Shown: one piece after another, positions 57,198-64,000 of the stretch
How positions within the stretch are numbered: the stretch's first letter is position 1
Layout: each line of letters begins with the position of its first letter
Assembly (NCBI GenBank): GCA_000733915.1
Contig: JPOM01000001.1
Coordinates: 1,736,001 to 1,800,000, forward strand
Direction: 5' to 3'
DNA: 64,000 nt
Source: Caulobacteraceae bacterium PMMR1
Lineage (GTDB): Bacteria; Pseudomonadota; Alphaproteobacteria; Caulobacterales; Caulobacteraceae
The notes under the pieces: generated by a model
What the model was told of the DNA's origin: nothing
The model's input: the letters and a program-made list of their open reading frames with translations, nothing else
Database searches by the model: none
Position numbers and translations under genes: made by a program

Positions 57198-57928
57198 TCA
57201 GCTCCTGCGGCCGGGGCGGCCGGCGGGGTCGAAAGGACGGGGGCGGCGGGGGCCGCCTTGACGAGGGCCGGCAGCTGCTTGGCCGTGCCGGCGTCGATCA
57301 TGGCCAGGGCGGCGCGGGCGCGCTGGCGGGTGAGTTCGCCCGCGTCCTCCGACAGGGTCAGGACGGTGAAGGTCCCGCGCGCATCGTTCAGCCTGCCGCT
57401 CTGCAGCTGCGCCATGGCCAGCGCCTCCATCGCCAGGCCGCGATAGGGCCGGCCGGCGGCGGTCAGCGGCTTCAGCCGGGTCTCCACCGAGGCGTAGGGC
57501 GCCTTGTCCATCACCAGATAGGCGGCCTTCAGCCGGGCGAGGTCGCCCATCAGCACGTCCGGCGCGCTCGACGCAGCGGCGTCCAGCTTGGCCAGGGCGT
57601 CGGCGGCCTTGTCGCGGGCCAGCGCGAGGCCCGCCTCCTGCATCAGGGCGAGGATGCGATAGCCCTTGCTGCCGCCCTTGGCTGCGGCCGCGAACTTGGC
57701 CTCGGCGGTCTTAAGGTCGCCGGACTGGGCCGCCTGCAGCCCCGCGGCGTAAAGTTCGGACGCGCGCCCGGCCTCGCCGGTCTGGCGGCTGGACCAGGCC
57801 CAGACTCCCAGCGCGATGGCGAGCGCGACGACCGCCGCCCCCAGGGCGTAGGGCCAGGCGCGGCGCGACAGGGTCTGCAATTGGCTGACGCGGAGGTTCT
57901 CATCGACCTCCTCGAAGAAATCGGACAC
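57194..57928 (-). CDS. TPR-domain membrane protein, YfgM-like
   Basis: A 244-residue inner-membrane protein with one N-terminal helix (AWPYALGAAVVALAIALGVWAW) and tetratricopeptide-like repeats in the periplasmic part, for example LYAAGLQAAQSGDLKTAEAKF. YfgM works with the SecYEG/PpiD chaperone net. Its stop overlaps bamB. Confidence 0.9.
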   Translation of the reverse strand: MSDFFEEVDENLRVSQLQTLSRRAWPYALGAAVVALAIALGVWAWSSRQTGEAGRASELYAAGLQAAQSGDLKTAEAKFAAAAKGGSKGYRILALMQEAGLALARDKAADALAKLDAAASSAPDVLMGDLARLKAAYLVMDKAPYASVETRLKPLTAAGRPYRGLAMEALAMAQLQSGRLNDARGTFTVLTLSEDAGELTRQRARAALAMIDAGTAKQLPALVKAAPAAPVLSTPPAAPAAGAE

Positions 57929-58079
57929 GCGGGTTCCTGGTTGAGCTGTCCGGACGGGTCCGGGTTTGAAGCAGGGTCGGTTGCAGCGGAGGTCTGTTCG
58001 AGCCGGCGCAGCCTATAGCGGGCGCCGCGCCGGGGCAACGCGACGGCTCCGCTCACGTGACGCTGGGGCTCCCCTCCCC

Positions 58080-58913
58080 TCAGGCTCCCGCCGCCTTCAG
58101 CCGATAGGTCTCCGCCTCGGCCGGGAAGCGACGGGCGCGGACGTCTGCGGCATAGGCCTGCACGGCCTCGCCGATGCGCGCGCGCAGGTCGGCGTAGCGG
58201 CGCACGAAGCGGGGCGTCCAGTCGAACAGACCCAGCATGTCGTCTGTGACCAGAATTTGGCCGTCGCACGCGGCGGAGGCGCCGATGCCGATGGTCGGCA
58301 CGTCGAGCTCGGCGGTAATCTCCTGCGCCAGCGCCTCCGCCACGCCCTCGACCACGACGGCGAAGGCGCCGGCGGCCTCGGTGGCGCGGGCCTCGTCGAG
58401 CACGCGGGCGCGCTCGGCCTCGGTGCGGCCCTTGGCCCTGAAGCCGCCATCCACCAGCACCGCCTGGGGCCTGAGCCCGACGTGGCCCAGCACCGGGATC
58501 CCCCGCTGGACGAGGTAGGCGATGGTGTCGGGCACCGTCGGGCCGCTCTCGACCTTGACCGCCTGGGCGCCGGTCGCCTTCATCACCCGCGCGGCGTTGT
58601 CGTAGGCTTGCACGGCGGACCCCTCGTAAGACCCGAACGGCAGGTCGACCACGACCATCGCCTGGCGGCTGCCGCGCATGACCGCCTGGCCGTGCAGGAT
58701 CATCATCTCGAGCGTGACGCCCACGGTGTTGGGCAGGCCGTGCACGACCATGCCGACGGAGTCGCCCACGAGCAGCAGGTCGCAGTGCGGGTCCAGGATT
58801 TCGGCCTGCGGCGCGGTGTAGGCGGTCAGGCAGACGATGGGCTCGCGCCCCTTGCGGGCAGCGATATCGGGGGCTGAGAGGCGGCGCACGACCTCCTGGC
58901 GCTGGGCGGACAC
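58080..58913 (-). CDS. panB: ketopantoate hydroxymethyltransferase
   Basis: First enzyme of pantothenate synthesis: transfers a hydroxymethyl group from methylene-tetrahydrofolate to 2-oxoisovalerate. 277 residues. [45 protein letters not shown] and the C-terminal [18 protein letters not shown] are signatures and carry the metal-binding Asp residues. Confidence 0.96.
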   Translation of the reverse strand: MSAQRQEVVRRLSAPDIAARKGREPIVCLTAYTAPQAEILDPHCDLLLVGDSVGMVVHGLPNTVGVTLEMMILHGQAVMRGSRQAMVVVDLPFGSYEGSAVQAYDNAARVMKATGAQAVKVESGPTVPDTIAYLVQRGIPVLGHVGLRPQAVLVDGGFRAKGRTEAERARVLDEARATEAAGAFAVVVEGVAEALAQEITAELDVPTIGIGASAACDGQILVTDDMLGLFDWTPRFVRRYADLRARIGEAVQAYAADVRARRFPAEAETYRLKAAGA

Positions 58914-58982
58914 GGCGAACCCTCCTGGCTCTGATCCGTCCCGCCTCTAGAGCGCGCAGGGGCGACTGTCACGCCGGCGGGC

Positions 58983-59380
58983 TCAGACCCGATCCACCGC
59001 GCGGCTGAGGAGCAGGCCCGCGCCGAGCGCCAGGGCCCCCAGCGCCGCCCAAAGCAGGTCGTCGCCGAAAGGCAGCGTGCCGAGCGCATCGATCTGGGGG
59101 CGCCAGGGCTGGAGCAGCCGGCCCACGCTCGCCGCCACGCTGGAGGCTGCGGCCTGGCCCACCGCGCCCGCCTGGCGCCCGATGGTCGCCATGACCACCT
59201 GGGCCACGACCGCGACCCCGCCCCCGCGCCCAGTGCGGCGATCAGGCCGCGACGCAGCGCCCAGTCGCGCTCCAGCCGGTCCTGCACCCGCGCGGCGAAG
59301 AGCGGCGCGTCCGGAAAGTGCGGCGTCTGGGCGAACATGCGCTCCAGCTGGCTTTCGAAGCTCCTCGCGGGATCAGACAT
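58983..59380 (-). CDS. two-helix membrane protein following ECF sigma factor, frameshifted
   Basis: About 132 residues when repaired. The N-terminus MSDPARSFESQLERMFAQ and ALFAAR-like DAPLFAARVQDRLERDW are soluble. A first membrane segment (LIAALGAGAGVAVVAQVV) and a second (LLWAALGALALGAGLLLSRA) follow. One missing G in the run at about 59217-59222 separates the two halves as given. Its ATG overlaps the ECF sigma stop, so it is likely a membrane partner of that sigma factor, but no zinc-binding anti-sigma motif is present. Confidence 0.65.
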
Positions 59381-59984
59381 GCACCCGCCTCCCGTCTGCG
59401 CTGTCCGCGCTGCCGGCGGCCTCGGGCGCAAGCCGCGTCCTGAGCCGAGATAAACCACGTTTGACATGGGATTTCACCGTCCCGAGAGGCGCGTTCAGCG
59501 TCTGCGCCGCCTCCACATGGGTGAGCCCCGCCCCGAAACACAGGGACACGCACAGGCGCTCCGCCTCGGGCAGCGCGGCCAGGGCCTCGTCGAGATCCAG
59601 GCGCGCGATCGCCGCCCCCTCGCCGGCGCACGCCTCGGTGTCGGCAGAGTCGGTCTCCGCCACGGGGTCGAGCTCGGCCCGCCGGTTCCAGCGCCGGATG
59701 TAGAGGCGCGCCGCGATGCGCTTCACCCAGCCGGCGAAGGCGCCCTGGCCGCGGAATTCGGCGATCCGCTCGAAGGCGGCCAGGAAGGCGTCCTGCGCCA
59801 GGTCGTCGGCCAGGGCGGGATCGGCGCCCATGCGCCGGAGCAGGGCGCGCACGCCGGAGCCATGGCGGCGGGTCAGCTCGCCGAAGGCCGCACGGCTGCC
59901 CGCCGCCGCGTGGGCGGCAAGCTCCATGTCGTGCAGGCTGGCGAGCGGCGCCCCGCCTTGAAGGTCAGGCCGGCCGTGGGCCAT
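59373..59984 (-). CDS. ECF-type RNA polymerase sigma factor
   Basis: A 203-residue sigma-70-family factor. Region 2 is DMELAAHAAAGSRAAFGEL to DDLAQDAFLAAFERI, and region 4 is DLDEALAALPEAERLCVSL with the helix-turn-helix LTHVEAAQTLNAPLGTVKSH. It lies between a DUF6249 membrane protein and the two-helix membrane protein, a probable signalling module. The target promoters are not known. Confidence 0.92.
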   Translation of the reverse strand: MAHGRPDLQGGAPLASLHDMELAAHAAAGSRAAFGELTRRHGSGVRALLRRMGADPALADDLAQDAFLAAFERIAEFRGQGAFAGWVKRIAARLYIRRWNRRAELDPVAETDSADTEACAGEGAAIARLDLDEALAALPEAERLCVSLCFGAGLTHVEAAQTLNAPLGTVKSHVKRGLSRLRTRLAPEAAGSADSADGRRVHV

Positions 59985-60011
59985 GACGGCGTCCCCCGAT
60001 GCCGACCTCCC

Positions 60012-60458
60012 TCAGGACTTCCGGCGGGAGGCGCCGCGTCCGACGGACCAAAGCAGCAGGAAGGCCAGGCCTATGAAGAAGGGGATCATGCCGAGGCCGG
60101 CGAAGGATCCGAGGAGGTCCAGTCCCGCCCAGGAGTAGCCGTCGTTGCGGGCGTAATCGATGGCGTAGCCCACCAGTCCGATCGCGATGACGCCCAGCCC
60201 GATGAACAGCCAGACGATGGCGCGCCTGAGATCGCGCTCGGCGCGCGATCCCGGCGGCTCGATCGCCCGCTGGCTCGCCGGCTGCTGCAGGGCCGCAATC
60301 AGTTCCGGCGGCACCGGCTGTCCCGCCGCATAGGCCTTCTGCAAGGTGTCGTGCATCCGCTCGCGCTCGCGCGACTTCAGCCACGCCGGCACAAGCACGA
60401 CGGCCGTGATCATGCCGAACATGCAGATCGGCACCAACACGCTTGATGCATCGCTCAT
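60012..60458 (-). CDS. DUF6249-type membrane protein
   Basis: A 148-residue membrane protein: an N-terminal segment [20 protein letters not shown], then a linker [20 protein letters not shown] with [10 protein letters not shown], then two C-terminal segments ([19 protein letters not shown] and [17 protein letters not shown]). This linker is typical of the DUF6249 family found beside ECF sigma genes. AAGG precedes the ATG at 60458. Confidence 0.75.
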   Translation of the reverse strand: MSDASSVLVPICMFGMITAVVLVPAWLKSRERERMHDTLQKAYAAGQPVPPELIAALQQPASQRAIEPPGSRAERDLRRAIVWLFIGLGVIAIGLVGYAIDYARNDGYSWAGLDLLGSFAGLGMIPFFIGLAFLLLWSVGRGASRRKS

Positions 60459-60622
60459 CCTTCGTCTCCCAGTCTCGAGGCGGCCGATGGGAGTCGGCCA
60501 TGCTGTTTCGGGAAGGAGACTTTCAGAGCCCTGGGCGGATGCAAAGGCTCAGGTGAAATCTTCGTAAGACGGGCCGAGGCTTCCGGTCACCGAGGCCAGG
60601 CGCGAGGATCAAGCCGCGAGGG

Positions 60623-61273
60623 TCAGGCCGCCAGGCTCGCCCGCGCCTCGAAGGCGGCCTCGGTCTTGGCGCGGACCTCCTCGAGGGTCACGCCGGGCGC
60701 CAGCTCCGTGAGGGTCAGGCCGCCCCCCTTGGCGACCTCGAACACCGCCAGGTCGGTGATCACGAGGTCCACCACGCGCTTGCCGGTCAGGGGCAGGGTG
60801 CAGGCTTTCAGCAGCTTGGGCGCGCCGGACTTCTCGACGTGCTCCATGACGACCACGACGCGCTTGACCCCCGCCACCAGGTCCATCGCCCCGCCCATGC
60901 CCTTGACCATCTTGCCGGGCACCATCCAGTTGGCGAGGTCGCCCTGCTCCGACACCTGCATGGCGCCCAGGATCGACAAGTTGATGTGCCCGCCGCGGAT
61001 CATGGCGAAGCTGTCGGCCGAGCTGAAGTAGCTCGACATGGGCAGCTCGGTGATGGTCTGCTTGCCGGCGTTGATCAGGTCCGGGTCCGCCTCGCCCTCG
61101 TAGGGGAAGGGCCCCATGCCCAGCATGCCGTTCTCGCTCTGCAGCGTGACGGTCATGCCGTCGGGGATGTAGTTGGCCACCAGGGTCGGAATGCCGATGC
61201 CGAGGTTGACGTAGAAGCCGTCCTTCAGCTCGCGGGCGGCGCGCTCCGCCATCTGTTCGCGGGTCCAGGGCAT
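60623..61273 (-). CDS. scoB: 3-oxoacid CoA-transferase subunit B
   Basis: 216 residues. The catalytic Glu lies in [13 protein letters not shown], and [15 protein letters not shown] and [17 protein letters not shown] are family signatures. With subunit A it moves CoA from succinyl-CoA to acetoacetate or another 3-oxoacid. Follows scoA by 3 bases. Confidence 0.93.
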   Translation of the reverse strand: MPWTREQMAERAARELKDGFYVNLGIGIPTLVANYIPDGMTVTLQSENGMLGMGPFPYEGEADPDLINAGKQTITELPMSSYFSSADSFAMIRGGHINLSILGAMQVSEQGDLANWMVPGKMVKGMGGAMDLVAGVKRVVVVMEHVEKSGAPKLLKACTLPLTGKRVVDLVITDLAVFEVAKGGGLTLTELAPGVTLEEVRAKTEAAFEARASLAA

Positions 61274-61276
61274 GGT

Positions 61277-62020
61277 TCAGACCTCCGCGCCGGCGACGGC
61301 CGGGGTCTCGACTCGCGCGGATCGAGAGCGCGTCGTCTCGCGCTCGATGCGCTTCTCATAGGTCGCCCCCTGGACGATGCGGTCCACGTAGATGCCGGGC
61401 GTATGGATGTGGTCGGGGTCGAGGGAGCCCACCTCGACGAGGTGCTCCACCTCGGCGACGCAGACCTTGGCCGCCGTCGCCATCATCGGGTTGAAGTTGC
61501 GGGCCGTGCGCCGGTAGATCAGATTGCCTTCGGTGTCGCCCTTCCAGGCCTTCACGATGGCGAGGTCGGCGGTCAGGCCCGTCTCCATGACGTACCACTC
61601 GCCGTTGAACTGGCGCGTTTCCTTGCCCTCCGCGATCAGGGTGCCGTAGCCGGTCTTGGTGTAGAAGGCCGGAATGCCCGCCCCGCCCGCGCGGATGCGC
61701 TCCGCCAGAGTGCCCTGCGGGTTGAATTCCAGCTCCAGCTCGCCGGACAGAAAGAGCTGCTCGAACAGCTTGTTCTCGCCGACGTAGGACGAGACCATTT
61801 TCCTGATCTGGCCGTTGGCGAGCAGGATGCCGAGGCCGAAGTCGTCCACCCCGCAATTGTTGGAGATGACGGTCAGGTCCTTGGTCCCGGCCCGGCGGAG
61901 CGCCGCGATCAGGTTCTCCGGGATGCCGCACAGGCCAAAGCCCCCGGCCATGATCGTCATGCCGTCGAACAGAACGCCATCGAGGGCGTCGAACGCATCG
62001 GATCGGACCTTGTCGACCAT
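61277..62020 (-). CDS. scoA: 3-oxoacid CoA-transferase subunit A
   Basis: 247 residues. The CoA-binding segment [20 protein letters not shown] and the later [19 protein letters not shown] and [20 protein letters not shown] are typical of SCOT-A. Encoded upstream of and coupled to scoB. Divergent from map. Confidence 0.93.
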   Translation of the reverse strand: MVDKVRSDAFDALDGVLFDGMTIMAGGFGLCGIPENLIAALRRAGTKDLTVISNNCGVDDFGLGILLANGQIRKMVSSYVGENKLFEQLFLSGELELEFNPQGTLAERIRAGGAGIPAFYTKTGYGTLIAEGKETRQFNGEWYVMETGLTADLAIVKAWKGDTEGNLIYRRTARNFNPMMATAAKVCVAEVEHLVEVGSLDPDHIHTPGIYVDRIVQGATYEKRIERETTRSRSARVETPAVAGAEV

Positions 62021-62132
62021 GCGACCTCACGGAGGGGAGCGGCGGAAGGCCGCTCTCTCGCGCAGAAGCGCGGCGAGTTCAACGGGGGCGCGCCGCCTTG
62101 AACCCGGGGCCCGCGCTTGCGACATTGGCGCG

Positions 62133-62948
62133 ATGAGCAACTCCCTGGTCGTCGACGCCGAGACCACCCGCACGGGCGAGATCAAGCTGCACGGTCCGGA
62201 GGGCTTCGAGGGCATGCGTCGCGCCGGCCGGCTGGCGGCGGAGTGCCTGGACGCGCTGTCGCCCCTGGTCGCGCCGGGGGCCGTGACCGACGAACTCGAT
62301 CGCATCGCGCGGGAGTTCATCTTGGACCACGGGGCCCTGCCCGCCTGCCTGCTCTATCGCGGCTACCCCAAGGCCACGTGCATCTCCATCAACCACGTCG
62401 TTTGCCACGGCATCCCGGGCCCGCGGCAGCTGCGCGAGGGCGACGTGGTCAACATCGACGTGACCGTGATCGTGGACGGCTGGCACGGCGATCACAGCCG
62501 CATGTGGGGCGTCGGCGCCATCTCGCCCCGCGCCCAGCGCCTGATCGACGTGACCTACGAGGGCCTGGCGCGGGGGCTCGCCGCTATCCGGCCCGGTGCG
62601 CGCACCGGCGACATCGGCCACGCCATCCAGAGCTTCGTGGAGCAGCAGCGCTGCTCCGTGGTGACCGACTTCTGCGGCCATGGCTTGGGCCGCGTGTTCC
62701 ACGACGCGCCCAACATCTTGCACTTTGGCAAGGCCGACACGGGCGAGCTGCTGCGTCCGGGCATGTTCTTCACCGTGGAGCCGATGGTGAACCTCGGCCG
62801 TCCGCAGGTGAAGGTGCTGGCTGACGGCTGGACCGCGGTGACGCGCGACAAGTCTCTCTCCGCCCAGTGCGAGCACAGCGTGGGCGTCACCGAGACGGGC
62901 GTGGAGATTTTCACGGAGTCCCCCGCGGGGCTGTTCAAGCCCACCTGA
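62133..62948 (+). CDS. map: type I methionine aminopeptidase
   Basis: Removes initiator Met from new proteins. 271 residues from the ATG at 62133. The five metal ligands are in view: Asp in NIDVTVIVDGWHGDHS (two), His in GHGLGRVFHDAPNI, Glu in FFTVEPMV and Glu in SAQCEHSVGV. The frame is open far upstream but no related sequence is there. Confidence 0.96.
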   Translation: MSNSLVVDAETTRTGEIKLHGPEGFEGMRRAGRLAAECLDALSPLVAPGAVTDELDRIAREFILDHGALPACLLYRGYPKATCISINHVVCHGIPGPRQLREGDVVNIDVTVIVDGWHGDHSRMWGVGAISPRAQRLIDVTYEGLARGLAAIRPGARTGDIGHAIQSFVEQQRCSVVTDFCGHGLGRVFHDAPNILHFGKADTGELLRPGMFFTVEPMVNLGRPQVKVLADGWTAVTRDKSLSAQCEHSVGVTETGVEIFTESPAGLFKPT

Positions 62949-63006
62949 GCCCCGCACGTGGGCGAGGGCGGGTCGCGGCGACGGGGGCAGGGACGCCCCC
63001 CGAGCG

Positions 63007-64000
63007 TCAGCCCTTGATCGCCCCCGCCAGATACTTGGCGACGCCCTCGCCATAGGGCGGGCGAAGCGCCTGCATCGGGCCGAGGTCCTTCTTCAGCTGG
63101 GTGTAGATCGCCCGGCGATGGCTGAACTCCTTGAAGCCGTCGTGGCCGTGGTAGGCGCCCATGCCCGAGGGCCCGACGCCGCCGAAGGGCAGCTCCTCCT
63201 GCGCCACGTGGAAGACGACGTCGTTGATCGTCACCCCGCCGGAGAGGGTGCGGGACAGCACGCGCTCGCGCTCCTCGGCGTCGGCCCCGAACCAGTAGAG
63301 CCCGAGCGGGCGGTCGTGGGCGTTGACGTAGTCGATCGCCTCCTCGACCTGGCGATAGCTCTTCACCGGCAGCACGGGGCCAAAGATTTCCTCCTGCATG
63401 ACCTTCATGTCGTCGGTCGGGTTCAGGACCAGCGTCGGCGGGATCTTGCGGTGCTCCTGCTGGCGGAAGTCCTCGCCGGCGGGGTTGATCTCCATGATCT
63501 CGGCGCCCTTGGCGCGGGCGTCCTCGAGGTAGCCCTGGATGCGGTCGTAGTGCCGTTGCGCCACCACGGCGGTGTAGTCGGGGTTGTCGCGGATCGTCGG
63601 GAACATGCGCGCCACCGCCTGGCGGCTCTGGTCGACGAACTCGCCGATCCGGTCGTCGGGGGCGATGACATAGTCGGGGGCCAGGCAGATCTGGCCCGCG
63701 TTCAGCGTCTTGCCCGCCATGATGCGCGCCGCGGCGGTCTCCATGTCCGCCGAGCGGGACAGGATCACCGGGCTCTTCCCGCCGAGCTCCAGCGTCACCG
63801 GGACGAGGTTCTCGGCTGCGGCGCGCATGACATGGCGCCCGACCGAGGTCGCGCCGGTGAAGATCAGGTGGTCGAAAGGCAGGCCGGCGAAGGCGGAGCC
63901 CACCTCCGGCCCGCCGGTCACGACCGCGATCTCGTCCTCGCCGAAGGCGGAGCGGAACATCTGGGCCAGCAGCTCGGAGGTGGCGGGCGTGTGCTCCGAC
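63007..64000 (-). CDS. aldehyde dehydrogenase (coniferyl-aldehyde type), N-terminus cut
   Basis: A NAD(P)-dependent aldehyde dehydrogenase running past the right edge, about 330 residues present. LELGGKSPVIL carries the general-base Glu, and the nucleophile Cys is in GKTLNAGQICLAPDYV. VTGGPEVGSAFAGLPFDHLIFTG and FGPVLPVKSYRQVEEAIDYV match coniferyl-aldehyde dehydrogenases (CalB-like). The open frame continues upstream of the internal Met at 63960 (SEHTPATSELLAQ), so the true start is outside. Confidence 0.9.
   Translation of the reverse strand, partial: SEHTPATSELLAQMFRSAFGEDEIAVVTGGPEVGSAFAGLPFDHLIFTGATSVGRHVMRAAAENLVPVTLELGGKSPVILSRSADMETAAARIMAGKTLNAGQICLAPDYVIAPDDRIGEFVDQSRQAVARMFPTIRDNPDYTAVVAQRHYDRIQGYLEDARAKGAEIMEINPAGEDFRQQEHRKIPPTLVLNPTDDMKVMQEEIFGPVLPVKSYRQVEEAIDYVNAHDRPLGLYWFGADAEERERVLSRTLSGGVTINDVVFHVAQEELPFGGVGPSGMGAYHGHDGFKEFSHRRAIYTQLKKDLGPMQALRPPYGEGVAKYLAGAIKG

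Overview
The window is about 70% G+C and reads as a chromosomal segment of an alphaproteobacterium, most likely Caulobacterales (Caulobacter, Phenylobacterium or Brevundimonas type). The placement is inferred from the remembered neighbourhood SUV3-like helicase / S4 protein / 7-Fe ferredoxin / CarD, the surE-pcm-nlpD block, TrmFO, two DUF2336 proteins, a CYP153-type P450 and a squalene/phytoene-synthase-like NDUFAF6 relative. No rRNA, tRNA, CRISPR array or prophage was seen.

Layout: 1-7.5 kb holds a partial flavin monooxygenase, typA, a small secreted protein and sugar genes (AGE-family epimerase, galE, rfbD). 7.56-8.40 kb is an IS5-family insertion sequence with terminal inverted repeats and a TA duplication. 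8.4-15.5 kb holds metabolic genes (SDR, pterin dehydratase, HAD phosphatase, enoyl-CoA hydratase), a crtE-crtZ carotenoid pair, a probable glycosyltransferase and mutM. 15.6-21.2 kb is the helicase/S4/fdxA/carD block plus trmFO. 21.3-29.4 kb holds two membrane proteins, the P450, DUF1285 plus Nudix, an SRAP protein, an NDUFAF6-like protein, a PuuD-like membrane protein and an ATPase. 29.4-34.2 kb is the serS-surE-pcm-nlpD operon. 34.4-44.2 kb holds a deoxyhypusine-synthase-like enzyme, a PAP2 phosphatase, a PQQ quinohemoprotein dehydrogenase, a large membrane-bound single-module NRPS of the Pls/PosA type, its probable phosphopantetheinyl transferase and a cytochrome c lipoprotein. 44.2-49.9 kb ends with glpK, DUF2336 and nadK. 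49.95-52.0 kb is a compositionally distinct island: an m4C-type DNA methyltransferase, a candidate restriction endonuclease and a vapC-like remnant. 52-64 kb holds Hpt, Nudix, DUF2336, a CoA transferase, bamB with its TPR partner, panB, an ECF sigma module, a 3-oxoacid CoA-transferase pair, map and a partial aldehyde dehydrogenase.

Two things stand out. First, the Pls/PosA-like NRPS locus: its adenylation pocket, aligned by hand, carries D-M-E at the first three specificity positions, which suggests a basic amino-acid substrate and perhaps a cationic peptide or poly(amino acid) product. Second, six genes are each broken by an apparent loss of exactly one base in a G/C run, always in the same direction, and all six are repaired by restoring one base. 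That pattern points to homopolymer errors in the assembly rather than to pseudogenes, so these genes should be read as intact proteins.
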